From: Oscillospiraceae bacterium
Lineage (GTDB): Bacteria > Bacillota_A > Clostridia > Oscillospirales > Oscillospiraceae
DNA: 6,591 nucleotides
Assembly (NCBI GenBank): GCA_016302015.1
Contig: JAEDOJ010000089.1
Location: 1-6,591, forward strand
Direction: 5' to 3'
Both the position numbers and the translations under genes were made by a program. Below the pieces are notes generated by a model. It was given only the letters and a program-made list of their open reading frames with translations. It had not been told where the DNA came from and searched no databases. Shown piece after piece: positions 1 to 6,019 of this stretch. The stretch's first letter is position 1. Every line of letters begins with the position of its first letter.

Positions 1-152
1 GCGCCGCACTCTCCCACCTCGCAGCCCTTCTTCACAGAGGTCATGCGGAAATCGTTCCGCAGCATATCGGTCAGGCTGGCACGGACGTCCACCATCTGCT
101 CCACATCCTTGCCGTTCAGGTTGTACTTCACCAGCATATACTGAGTTGCCAT
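1..152 (-). CDS. xdhC: Xanthine dehydrogenase-type [2Fe-2S] subunit, N-terminal part (cut by window edge)
   Basis: This is the small iron-sulfur subunit of a three-subunit molybdenum hydroxylase, which passes electrons between the Mo centre and the FAD subunit in the cytoplasm. Only the first 50 codons are present, read leftward from an ATG at 152-150, and the gene runs off the left edge. The visible part is a plant-ferredoxin-like fold ending in KKGCEVGECGA, with C44 and C49 as the first two ligands of the first [2Fe-2S] cluster (pattern C-x4-C-G-x-C). The remaining ligands and the second, all-helical [2Fe-2S] domain would lie outside the window. The start codon overlaps the xdhB stop by one base (TAATG), and a GGGAGG sequence inside the end of xdhB can act as ribosome binding site, which suggests translational coupling. 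Family assignment is firm; the exact substrate is inferred only from the operon. Confidence 0.93.
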   Translation of the reverse strand, partial: MATQYMLVKYNLNGKDVEQMVDVRASLTDMLRNDFRMTSVKKGCEVGECG

Positions 153-1033
153 TACAGCACACCTCCCGCTCTCTTCACAGATTCAATTAAGCAGCGTTTT
201 GCGGACTCCACCGCCACGTGCTGGCGCAGCGCCTTGGAGGCACGCCAGGAATCACGGGGATTGATGTCCTCCAGAACCTTCTGAGCAAAGGCCTCCACGT
301 TCTCCATGGTAACCTCCTTGCCGTTGAGGAAGGCCTCCGCAGAGGGCGCACGCATGGGAATGGGGCCTGCCACGCCGTAGGCCACCCGAACCCGGTCGAA
401 GGTCTTTCCGTCCTGGGACAGGCGGACATTGACGGAACAGCCGTTGGTGGCGATGTCCAGAGCGTTCCGCATGGCGTACTTGATATAGTAACCGTAGGTG
501 CGGTCATAGCTTGCCTTGGGAATGAGGATGGCGGTCTGAATTTCGCCCTCCCGGATGTCTACCACCTTGGCCTTCAGATAGAAGTCCTTGATGGGAACAA
601 GGCGCTTGCCCTTGGGGCCGGTCAGCTCTACAATGGCCTCCCATGCGTGGAGGGTGGAGGCGGAGTCGGCAGAGGTGACGCCGTTGCAGGTATTGCCGCC
701 GATGGTGCCGATATTCCGAATCTGGGGGCCGCCCACCTGATCCACCGCCTCGCCCAGAACGTTGATGTACTTCTGGATGATGGGATCTCTGGTGATGTGG
801 GAGAAGCTGGTCAGACTGCCGATGCGGATATTTTCTTCCTCGTCAATGGTCACATCCCGGAGTTCATCCAGCATATAAATGGAAATCAGTTCCACCCCGG
901 CCCGCTTGCCCTCACGCATCTGAACCAGAACGTCGGAACCGCCGGCGATAATGTGCGCTTCGGGATGGGCCAGCCGCAGGGCGACTGCATCCTCCACGCT
1001 TTTGGACTCGTAATAGGCTTTCATATCGTACAT
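152..1033 (-). CDS. xdhB: Xanthine dehydrogenase FAD-binding subunit
   Basis: This is the FAD-binding middle subunit of a xanthine dehydrogenase-family molybdenum hydroxylase. It accepts electrons from the [2Fe-2S] subunit and passes them on to the final acceptor. The protein has 293 residues, close to E. coli XdhB, and aligns by eye with it along its length. FAD-binding signatures are AGGSDV at 30-35 and GGPQIRNIGTIGGN at 101-114, followed by NGVTSADSAS at 117-126. The C-terminal CO-dehydrogenase-flavoprotein-like domain spans roughly 175-285 and includes SWRASKALR at 262-270, also seen in E. coli XdhB. There is no extra 4Fe-4S insertion of the 4-hydroxybenzoyl-CoA reductase type. The ATG lies 3 nt after the xdhA stop and is preceded by AAAGGAG, so the gene is expressed as part of the operon. 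A second Met at codon 4 is a less likely start because it is further from that site. Confidence 0.95.
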   Translation of the reverse strand: MYDMKAYYESKSVEDAVALRLAHPEAHIIAGGSDVLVQMREGKRAGVELISIYMLDELRDVTIDEEENIRIGSLTSFSHITRDPIIQKYINVLGEAVDQVGGPQIRNIGTIGGNTCNGVTSADSASTLHAWEAIVELTGPKGKRLVPIKDFYLKAKVVDIREGEIQTAILIPKASYDRTYGYYIKYAMRNALDIATNGCSVNVRLSQDGKTFDRVRVAYGVAGPIPMRAPSAEAFLNGKEVTMENVEAFAQKVLEDINPRDSWRASKALRQHVAVESAKRCLIESVKRAGGVL

Positions 1034-1036
1034 GGC

Positions 1037-3346
1037 TTAGTTCTCCTTTCTCCACGGATCGTTGATGAGGCCTTCCTCGCTGAACCGCTGGAACAGAATA
1101 TGGGGCGTCATGGGAGCCTTGTCGATGGCAACGCCGGTGGCGTTCAGAATGGCGTTGCGGATGGCAGGCGCCACGGGGCAGGCAGGAGGCTCGCCCAGAG
1201 CCTTGGTGCCGAAGGGGCTGGTAGGCTCGGCGTTTTCAACAAACTGGGCTTCCAGATGGGGATGATCCATGGTGGAGGACAGCTTGTAGTCCAGCAGGTT
1301 GTTGTTCAGAGGTTTGCCCGTCTTTTCGTCCCAGAGGAGCTGCTCGCTCAGGGCGTAGCCAATGCCCATGGACATACCGCCGTGAACCTGCGCCGCCGCA
1401 AGCTGGGGGTTGATCAGCTTGCCGCAGTCGTGGACATTGATGATCTTATCCACCTGCACCCGGCACATATCAACATCCACGGTGACCTCGGCGCAGCAGC
1501 AGCCGAAGGAGTAGGCATTGTTCTTGATCTGATAAGTAGATTCGGCAGTGATATGTTCGGAGTGGCTCAGGCTGTAGAAGGCCTCCGTTGCCAGATCCTT
1601 CAGGCTGAGAAGCACTCTGCCGTCGGTGGTACGGACGATATTGCTGTCCACAATGTCCATATTGGCAATGGCGCAGCGGGTCAGCTCGTTGGCATACTTC
1701 AAAATCTTTTCCTTCAGAATATTGCCGGTCTGGGTAATGGAGAAGCCCACAACATAGGTCTGGCGGGAAGCGTAGGCACCCAGACCGAAGGGCGTGATGT
1801 CGGTATCCTGATTGGACACCACATGAACGTCCCGGTAGTCCTTAATGCCCACAACGTCAGCAGCCATCTGGGCATAGGCGGTATCGGCGCCCTGGCCGAT
1901 CTCGGTCTCGCCCACCTGCACCTGAATGGAGCCGTCCTGATTCAGCACCATACGGCAGGAGGAATGCTCCAGAGAAATGGGCCAGACAGCGGTATTATAC
2001 CAGAAGGGGGCGATGCCGATGCCCTTGCGGATGCGGCCGGTCTGATGCTTGTATTCCTCGTGCTTCCGGTTATAGTCCATGTAGTCCACGGCCTTGTCGA
2101 AGCACTGGTTGAAGGAATCAAAGTAGTTTTCATTCTTGGAGAAGCCGTCCACATAGCCCACGGGCATCAGGTGGCTCCGGCGGAACTCCAGAGAGTCCAC
2201 CCCCAGGGTCTGGCAGATGTCTTCAATGTGACACTCATGCGCCCAGGAAGCCTGAGGCATACCGTAGCCACGCATGGCTCCGGCAACGGAACGGTTGGTA
2301 TAGACGGTGTAGGCGTCGCAGTCAAAGTTATCGCAGGGATAGAGCTGGGGGAAGGAGCCCATGGCCTTGGCGACGATGGAGTGACCGTGGGAGGCGTAGG
2401 CGCCCTGATTGGAGAACAGCTCCGCCTTTCTGGCGACGAAGGTTCCGTCGGGGCGGAGCCAGGAAACCAGATGGAAGCGGATGGCGTGGCGGATACGGTT
2501 GGAAATGAAGGTGTCCTCCCGGGGAACGTCCAGCTTCACCAGTCTGCCGCCCAGCTTCATGGACAGCCATGCCACCAGCGGCTCATACAGCGTGTCCTGC
2601 TTGTTGCCGAAGCCGCCGCCGATATAGGGCTTGATGATGCGAACCCGGCCCCAATCAATGCCCAGAGCCTGACCTACGGTACGGCGGACAATGTGGGGAA
2701 TCTGGGTGGAGGAAACGATGACAACTCTGCCGTTTTCCTCATAGGCGTAAGCGATGTGGTTTTCGATGTGGGTGTGCTGCACCGCGGGGGTGTCGTACCA
2801 CTTATCCACGCAGATCAGACCCGGCTCTTTAATGGCTTCCTCATAGTTGCCCTTGCGGATCTGGGTGTGCTTCAGGATATTGTTGGGAAACTCCTCATGA
2901 ATCTGAGGCGCGCCGTCCTCCATGGCCTTCTGGACGTCCAGAACAAAGGGCAGCTCCTCATACTCCACCTTCACGGCACGAGCCGCTTGGGCAGCGGCCA
3001 CTTCATTCTCCGCCACAACGGCGGCAACGTCGTCGCCATAGTAGCGCACATGGGTATTCAGCAGCTTCCGATCCGCCACATCCTGATGGGCGGCCTCCAC
3101 AGACCAGGGATGACCCGCCGTGGGGAAGCTGATGTCAGGGACATCAAAGCAGGTAAAAATCTTTACAACACCGGGAATTTTCTCAGCAGCGCTGATGTCC
3201 ACGGACTTCACAATCCCGTGGGCAACGGTAGACCGGACAACCCGGGCGATCAACGCGCTGCGATCACACAGATCGTCTGTATACTTGGCTCTGCCGGTCG
3301 CCTTGTCGAACGCATCCACACGGACGACGCTCTTGCCAACATTCAT
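1037..3346 (-). CDS. xdhA: Xanthine dehydrogenase molybdenum-binding (large) subunit
   Basis: This is the catalytic subunit of the hydroxylase. It binds the molybdenum-pterin cofactor and adds water-derived oxygen to a purine-type or other N-heterocyclic substrate. It has 769 residues, near the length of E. coli XdhA, whose sequence it resembles from end to end. The N-terminal domain (about 10-125) carries VRVDAFDKATGRAKYTDD. Cofactor and active-site segments follow: SSTQIPHIVRR (from 212), GGGFGNKQD (243-251), AMRGYG (357-362), TEIGQGADT (481-489), QVHGGMSMGIG (653-663) and LGEPP (717-721). E719 in LGEPP corresponds to the catalytic glutamate of the family. R359 corresponds to a substrate-orienting arginine, and Q250 sits where mammalian enzymes have a substrate-binding Glu. 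A run of three cysteines (616-618) is unusual to the eye. The start is fixed by AGGAGG eight bases upstream. Xanthine as substrate is likely but not proven by sequence. Confidence 0.95.
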   Translation of the reverse strand: MNVGKSVVRVDAFDKATGRAKYTDDLCDRSALIARVVRSTVAHGIVKSVDISAAEKIPGVVKIFTCFDVPDISFPTAGHPWSVEAAHQDVADRKLLNTHVRYYGDDVAAVVAENEVAAAQAARAVKVEYEELPFVLDVQKAMEDGAPQIHEEFPNNILKHTQIRKGNYEEAIKEPGLICVDKWYDTPAVQHTHIENHIAYAYEENGRVVIVSSTQIPHIVRRTVGQALGIDWGRVRIIKPYIGGGFGNKQDTLYEPLVAWLSMKLGGRLVKLDVPREDTFISNRIRHAIRFHLVSWLRPDGTFVARKAELFSNQGAYASHGHSIVAKAMGSFPQLYPCDNFDCDAYTVYTNRSVAGAMRGYGMPQASWAHECHIEDICQTLGVDSLEFRRSHLMPVGYVDGFSKNENYFDSFNQCFDKAVDYMDYNRKHEEYKHQTGRIRKGIGIAPFWYNTAVWPISLEHSSCRMVLNQDGSIQVQVGETEIGQGADTAYAQMAADVVGIKDYRDVHVVSNQDTDITPFGLGAYASRQTYVVGFSITQTGNILKEKILKYANELTRCAIANMDIVDSNIVRTTDGRVLLSLKDLATEAFYSLSHSEHITAESTYQIKNNAYSFGCCCAEVTVDVDMCRVQVDKIINVHDCGKLINPQLAAAQVHGGMSMGIGYALSEQLLWDEKTGKPLNNNLLDYKLSSTMDHPHLEAQFVENAEPTSPFGTKALGEPPACPVAPAIRNAILNATGVAIDKAPMTPHILFQRFSEEGLINDPWRKEN

Positions 3347-3354
3347 ATTTGTCT

Positions 3355-3360
3355 CCTCCT
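3355..3360 (-). promoter_or_regulatory. Ribosome binding site of xdhA
   Basis: Read on the minus strand this is AGGAGG, eight bases before the ATG at 3346-3344. It is a near-ideal Shine-Dalgarno sequence and fixes the xdhA start. Confidence 0.85.
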
Positions 3361-3405
3361 GTCCGATATTTGGGCATAATTGCCATATTCCTCATATCAT
3401 ACAAT

Positions 3406-3434
3406 AGTATATCATGGATATTTCACAATTTGAA
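3406..3434 (-). promoter_or_regulatory. Candidate sigma-A promoter of xdhABC (extended -10)
   Basis: On the minus strand the sequence TGATATACT gives a -10 hexamer TATACT (3411-3406) with the TGn extension (3414-3412). Seventeen bases upstream lies TTCAAA (3434-3429), a 4-of-6 match to the -35 consensus. Transcription would begin near 3399, leaving a leader of about 50 nt before the xdhA ATG. A short inverted repeat, GGCA-TAAT-TGCC (3373-3384), lies in that leader. The promoter is assigned from consensus only. Confidence 0.5.
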
Positions 3435-3465
3435 GTGATAACGTTATTTTATTTTCAAGATAACG
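3421..3465. promoter_or_regulatory. Candidate operator region between divergent xdhA and mocA promoters
   Basis: Three small patterns overlap here. TTTCAC (3421-3426) and GTGATA (3435-3440) form an imperfect inverted repeat with an 8-base centre that covers the xdhA -35 element. ATAACGTTAT (3438-3447) is a perfect 10-bp palindrome immediately upstream of that -35. GATAACG occurs twice in the same orientation, at 3437-3443 and 3459-3465, exactly 22 bp apart or about two helical turns. The surrounding DNA is AT-rich. This layout fits a regulator binding between the promoters, but I do not recognise a known operator consensus, and short repeats can arise by chance in AT-rich DNA. Confidence 0.35.
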
Positions 3466-3485
3466 AATTTTTAATGGAAAAGCAG

Positions 3486-3514
3486 TGGAAATGTGGGCAA
3501 AAAAGGGGTATACT
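3486..3514 (+). promoter_or_regulatory. Candidate sigma-A promoter of mocA
   Basis: TATACT at 3509-3514 is a 5-of-6 match to the -10 consensus. TGGAAA at 3486-3491, 17 bases upstream, is a 4-of-6 match to the -35. The start of transcription would fall near 3521, giving a leader of about 25 nt that contains the AAAGGATG ribosome binding site before the ATG at 3547. Confidence 0.55.
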
Positions 3515-3546
3515 GAAGCTATCTGAAAGGGAAAGGATGAAATTCC

Positions 3547-4122
3547 ATGGAAGAACCCCGGATTGGCTGCCTCGTTATGGCTGCCGGAAACGCAAAACGC
3601 TTCAAATCCAACAAGCTGGCGGCGGTCTTTGAGGGCAAGCCCCTGATCCGTCATGCCCTGGAGGCGGTGCCGAAGGCGTTGTTTTCTCAGGTGGTGGTGG
3701 TGACCCAGTACCCGGAAATTGAAAAAATGGCGGAGGAGTACGGCTTTCAGTCCATTCGGAACCGCCACCCGGACTACGGCATCAGCTATACCATCCGGCT
3801 GGGCACGGAGGCCTTGAAAAACTGCAATGCGATTTTATATATGGTATCCGACCAGCCTCTGTTGGACGACGCCTCCGTGGAGCGGGTCGTACGCTGCTGG
3901 CGGGACCATCCCTGCAACATCGTGGGCGCCGCCCACAACGGCAAGCGGGGCAATCCCTGTATCTTCCCCCGGGAGTTTTTTGACCAGCTTATGGCGCTGG
4001 AGGAGGATCACGGAGGCAATCAGATCATCCGTGCCCATCCTGACCGCCTCCTCACCGTGGAGGTGGCCCAGGAGGAGCTGACCGACGTGGACACCCCGGA
4101 GGCTTTAGAAAAATTACGTTAA
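3547..4122 (+). CDS. mocA: Molybdenum cofactor cytidylyltransferase (MobA-like NTP transferase)
   Basis: This cytoplasmic enzyme is expected to transfer CMP from CTP to molybdopterin cofactor, giving the molybdopterin cytosine dinucleotide (MCD) used by many bacterial xanthine dehydrogenase-family enzymes. The 191-residue length matches E. coli MocA. It is a single Rossmann-like nucleotidyltransferase domain. The N-terminal signature is MAAGNAKRFKSNKL (11-24), then GISYTIRLG (78-86), SDQPLL with its metal-binding Asp (101-106), RGNPCIF (134-140), DHGGNQIIR (154-162) and DVDTPEAL (180-187). The AAG triplet in the signature favours a MocA type over the AGG of GTP-using MobA; this and the xdh neighbours are why I choose MocA. 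Lys20 stands where a Gly is usual in the RxGxxK motif. It is divergent from xdhABC, and an AAAGGATG site precedes the start. Its last two stop-codon bases form part of the terminator stem. CTP rather than GTP use remains inference. Confidence 0.87.
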   Translation: MEEPRIGCLVMAAGNAKRFKSNKLAAVFEGKPLIRHALEAVPKALFSQVVVVTQYPEIEKMAEEYGFQSIRNRHPDYGISYTIRLGTEALKNCNAILYMVSDQPLLDDASVERVVRCWRDHPCNIVGAAHNGKRGNPCIFPREFFDQLMALEEDHGGNQIIRAHPDRLLTVEVAQEELTDVDTPEALEKLR

Positions 4123-4152
4123 TGGGAGAAGCCCCGGCGCTTCTCCCATTTT
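4121..4152 (+). terminator. Intrinsic terminator of mocA
   Basis: A perfect 12-bp stem pairs 4121-4132 with 4139-4150 around a 6-base loop CCCGGC. It is followed by a TTTT run (4149-4152) whose first bases are also at the stem foot. The stem begins inside the mocA stop codon. It should insulate the downstream ffh operon from mocA transcription. Confidence 0.88.
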
Positions 4153-4162
4153 GTAAAAAGTT

Positions 4163-4196
4163 CCCGCTGTCAAGTTTTTTCTCTTGACAAGCAGGG
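4163..4196. repeat. Inverted repeat overlapping the -35 box of the ylxM-ffh promoter
   Basis: TGTCAAG (4168-4174) and CTTGACA (4183-4189) are perfect inverted copies separated by TTTTTTCT. The pairing continues outward as CCCGC (4163-4167) with GC and GGG on the right, if single As at 4190 and 4193 are bulged. The right arm contains the TTGACA -35 hexamer. It may be a protein-binding site on the promoter. It is not a typical terminator, because the T-run is in the loop. Confidence 0.5.
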
Positions 4197-4212
4197 ACTG
4201 CCGGTGTATAAT
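4184..4212 (+). promoter_or_regulatory. Strong sigma-A promoter of the ylxM-ffh-rpsP-khpA operon
   Basis: TTGACA (4184-4189) and TATAAT (4207-4212) are both perfect consensus hexamers with the optimal 17-bp spacing. Transcription should start near 4219, only a few bases before the TAAGGAGG ribosome binding site (4223-4230) of ylxM. The strength fits constitutive expression of SRP and ribosomal genes. The -35 lies inside an inverted repeat (4163-4196). Confidence 0.9.
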
Positions 4213-4241
4213 GGTCAGGCGCTAAGGAGGAGGGGACTGCC

Positions 4242-4592
4242 ATGAAACAGGAAGCATTCAAAATGTCCCTTCTGCTGGATTACTATGGCGGTCTGCTGAC
4301 GGAAAAGCAGAAAACCTACTTCGACCTGTATTACAATCAGGACTTTTCCCTGGGCGAGATTGCCCAACAGGAGGGCATTTCCCGTCAGGGCGTCCACGAC
4401 GCCATTTCCCGGACGGAGGACATTCTTCAGTCCATGGAGGATGTGGCCGGCTGTGTGGCAAGGGCGCAGGCACTGCGGGAGGCCGATCAGGAGATCACCG
4501 CCGCCGCCACTGCGCTTTTGAACCACGACGATCCCACCGTGCGGCAGAATGCCCGGCGTATTCTGACCGCTGTTTCTTCCCTAAAGGAGTAA
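4242..4592 (+). CDS. ylxM: YlxM-family helix-turn-helix protein, SRP-associated
   Basis: YlxM proteins (UPF0122 family) are small helix-turn-helix proteins almost always encoded next to ffh in Gram-positive bacteria. In streptococci a YlxM has been linked to modulation of the signal recognition particle. This copy has 116 residues. The diagnostic stretch LLLDYYGGLLTEKQKTYFDL (10-29) is followed by a sigma-70 region-4-like HTH, FSLGEIAQQEGISRQGVHDA (35-54). A more variable helical tail (about 65-116) follows. It is the first gene of its operon. A long purine-rich AAGGAGGAGGGG site precedes the ATG, with AGGAGG about 11 bases upstream. The ffh start follows after only 3 nt. Whether it binds DNA, RNA or SRP components here cannot be read from the sequence. 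Confidence 0.93.
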   Translation: MKQEAFKMSLLLDYYGGLLTEKQKTYFDLYYNQDFSLGEIAQQEGISRQGVHDAISRTEDILQSMEDVAGCVARAQALREADQEITAAATALLNHDDPTVRQNARRILTAVSSLKE

Positions 4593-4595
4593 GCT

Positions 4596-5942
4596 ATGGC
4601 ATTTGAAGGTTTAACATCCAAACTGAATGCCGCGTTCAAAAAGCTGCGCGGCAAGGGCCGCCTGTCGGAGTCCGACATCAAGGAGGCCATGCGGGAGATC
4701 CGTCTGGCTCTGCTGGAGGCGGACGTCAGCTACAAGGTGGTCAAGGACTTTGTCAAGACCGTTTCCGAGCGCTGCGTGGGCAAGGATGTGCTGGAGAGCC
4801 TGACCCCTGCCCAGATGATCGTAAAGATCGTCAACGAAGAGCTGATCGCCCTGATGGGCAGCGAAAATCAGCGGATCACCATTTCTCCCAAGTCTCCCAC
4901 CGTTGTCATGCTGGTAGGCCTTCAGGGCGCGGGCAAGACCACCAACGGCGCAAAGCTGGCCGGCCTGTTCAAAAAGCAGGGCAAGCGGCCGCTGCTGGTG
5001 GCCTGTGACATTTACCGCCCGGCGGCCATCAAGCAGTTGGAGGTGGTGGGCGGACAGTTGGGAATTCCCGTGTTCCAGATGGGGCAGGAAAACCCTGTGA
5101 AGATCGCCAAAGCCGCCATTCGCCACGCCCAGCAGCACGGCAATGACATGGTATTTCTGGATACCGCAGGCCGTCTCCACGTAGACGAGGCGCTGATGAA
5201 CGAGCTGAAGTCCATTAAGGCCGAGGTTCAGCCCAGCGAGATCCTCCTTGTGGTGGACGCCATGACCGGTCAGGACGCAGTCAACGCCGCGCAGTCCTTT
5301 AACGAATGGCTGGACATTGACGGCGTCATGCTGACCAAGCTGGACGGCGACGCCAGAGGCGGTGCGGCTCTGTCCGTCAAGGCGGTGACCGGCAAGCCCA
5401 TCAAGTTTATCGGCACCGGCGAAAAGCTGGACATGATCGAGCCCTTCCATCCGGAGCGTATGGCCTCCAGAATTCTGGGCATGGGCGACGTGCTGACCCT
5501 GATCGAGAAGGCCGAGCAGGCGCTGGATCAGAAAAAGGCGCTGGAGCTGGAGCAGAAAATGCGCCAGAACAAGTTCACCCTGGCGGATTTCTACGACCAG
5601 TTGATTCAGATCAAATCCATGGGCTCCATGCAGGAGCTGCTGGGGATGCTCCCCGGCATGGGTTCTCTGAAAAACGTCCAGATCGATGAAAACGCCACCT
5701 CGAAGGTGGAAGCCATCATCCTTTCCATGACGCCCTACGAGCGGGAGAATCCCTCCTGCCTGAACTCCTCCCGGAAGCGCCGCATCGCCCTTGGCTGCGG
5801 TCAGAAGGTGGAGGATGTGAACCGCCTGCTGAAGCAGTTCGATCAGATGCAGCAGCTCATGAAGCAGCTCAACGGCAAGGGCAAAAAACGCAAGCTCTTC
5901 GGCAAGATGGGCGGCGGTTTTCCCGGTTTCCCGGGGATGTAA
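4596..5942 (+). CDS. ffh: Signal recognition particle GTPase (SRP54 homologue)
   Basis: Ffh binds the SRP RNA and the hydrophobic signal sequences of nascent chains, and docks with FtsY to deliver ribosomes to the membrane translocon. The 448 residues match the usual family length. The N domain occupies about 1-90. The G domain follows with GLQGAGKTT (108-116, P-loop), DIYRPAA (138-144), DTAGR (189-193), TKLDGDARGGA (247-257) and GTGE (273-276). The methionine-rich M domain runs from about 300 and includes SMGSMQELLGMLPGMG and the SRP RNA-binding segment SRKRRIALGCG (392-402). The tail, rich in Gly, Lys, Phe and Pro (427-448), is typical. An AAAGGAG site inside the end of ylxM serves this start, so the two genes are tightly linked. 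All key residues seem intact. Confidence 0.98.
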   Translation: MAFEGLTSKLNAAFKKLRGKGRLSESDIKEAMREIRLALLEADVSYKVVKDFVKTVSERCVGKDVLESLTPAQMIVKIVNEELIALMGSENQRITISPKSPTVVMLVGLQGAGKTTNGAKLAGLFKKQGKRPLLVACDIYRPAAIKQLEVVGGQLGIPVFQMGQENPVKIAKAAIRHAQQHGNDMVFLDTAGRLHVDEALMNELKSIKAEVQPSEILLVVDAMTGQDAVNAAQSFNEWLDIDGVMLTKLDGDARGGAALSVKAVTGKPIKFIGTGEKLDMIEPFHPERMASRILGMGDVLTLIEKAEQALDQKKALELEQKMRQNKFTLADFYDQLIQIKSMGSMQELLGMLPGMGSLKNVQIDENATSKVEAIILSMTPYERENPSCLNSSRKRRIALGCGQKVEDVNRLLKQFDQMQQLMKQLNGKGKKRKLFGKMGGGFPGFPGM

Positions 5943-5952
5943 TCGGAAATCA

Positions 5953-6001
5953 TTGAGCCAACTGGCTTGAGGATACATTAAAAAATGTGGGGCAAAGCCC
6001 C
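5953..6001 (+). other. Hairpin-rich spacer between ffh and rpsP
   Basis: Three small hairpins follow each other in the 83-nt spacer. TTGAGCC (5953-5959) pairs with GGCTTGA (5964-5970), including two G-U pairs. ACATT (5975-5979) pairs with AATGT (5984-5988). GGGGC (5989-5993) pairs with GCCCC (5997-6001) around AAA. None is followed by a T-run on the plus strand, so they do not look like a plus-strand terminator. The last ends 13 bases before the rpsP Shine-Dalgarno sequence. Read on the minus strand, the last hairpin is followed within a few bases by six Ts and resembles a weak terminator. A role in RNA processing, stability or translation control is possible but unproven. Confidence 0.4.
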
Positions 6002-6014
6002 TATGAAATTACTT

Positions 6015-6019
6015 GGAGG
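6015..6019 (+). promoter_or_regulatory. Ribosome binding site that fixes the rpsP start
   Basis: GGAGG lies six bases before the ATG at 6026. An in-frame ATG at 5987 would add 13 residues unlike bS16 and would begin inside a hairpin with no ribosome binding site, so 6026 is chosen. Confidence 0.9.

Noticed and set aside
218..3379. A 1053-codon open frame on the plus strand, antisense to xdhA and xdhB
   Set aside because: It lies entirely opposite two clearly conserved genes in a GC-biased region, where antisense frames often lack stops. Its predicted protein is a monotonous mix rich in Gly, His, Val and Leu with no recognisable domain, and it has no convincing ribosome binding site.
3414..3632. 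A 72-codon open frame running through the intergenic region into mocA
   Set aside because: It lacks a ribosome binding site, crosses the mocA promoter and overlaps mocA in another frame.
4145..4173. Possible leftward promoter from the mirrored TTGACA (minus strand 4173-4168)
   Set aside because: No -10-like hexamer occurs at the right distance on the minus strand; the mirror copy is better explained as an arm of the inverted repeat.
5793..5801. Cys in the GCG of the Ffh RNA-binding segment instead of Ser
   Set aside because: At first it looked like a departure from the common GSG, but E. coli Ffh also has a Cys at this position, so it is normal variation.
4611..5978. A 455-codon open frame on the minus strand, antisense to ffh
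   Set aside because: It mirrors the ffh codons, is Leu-, His- and Gln-rich with no motif, and ffh is unmistakable on the other strand.
5989..6001. Hairpin GGGGC-AAA-GCCCC as a terminator of ffh
   Set aside because: No T-run follows on the plus strand. It has a T-run only on the minus strand, where no gene ends nearby.
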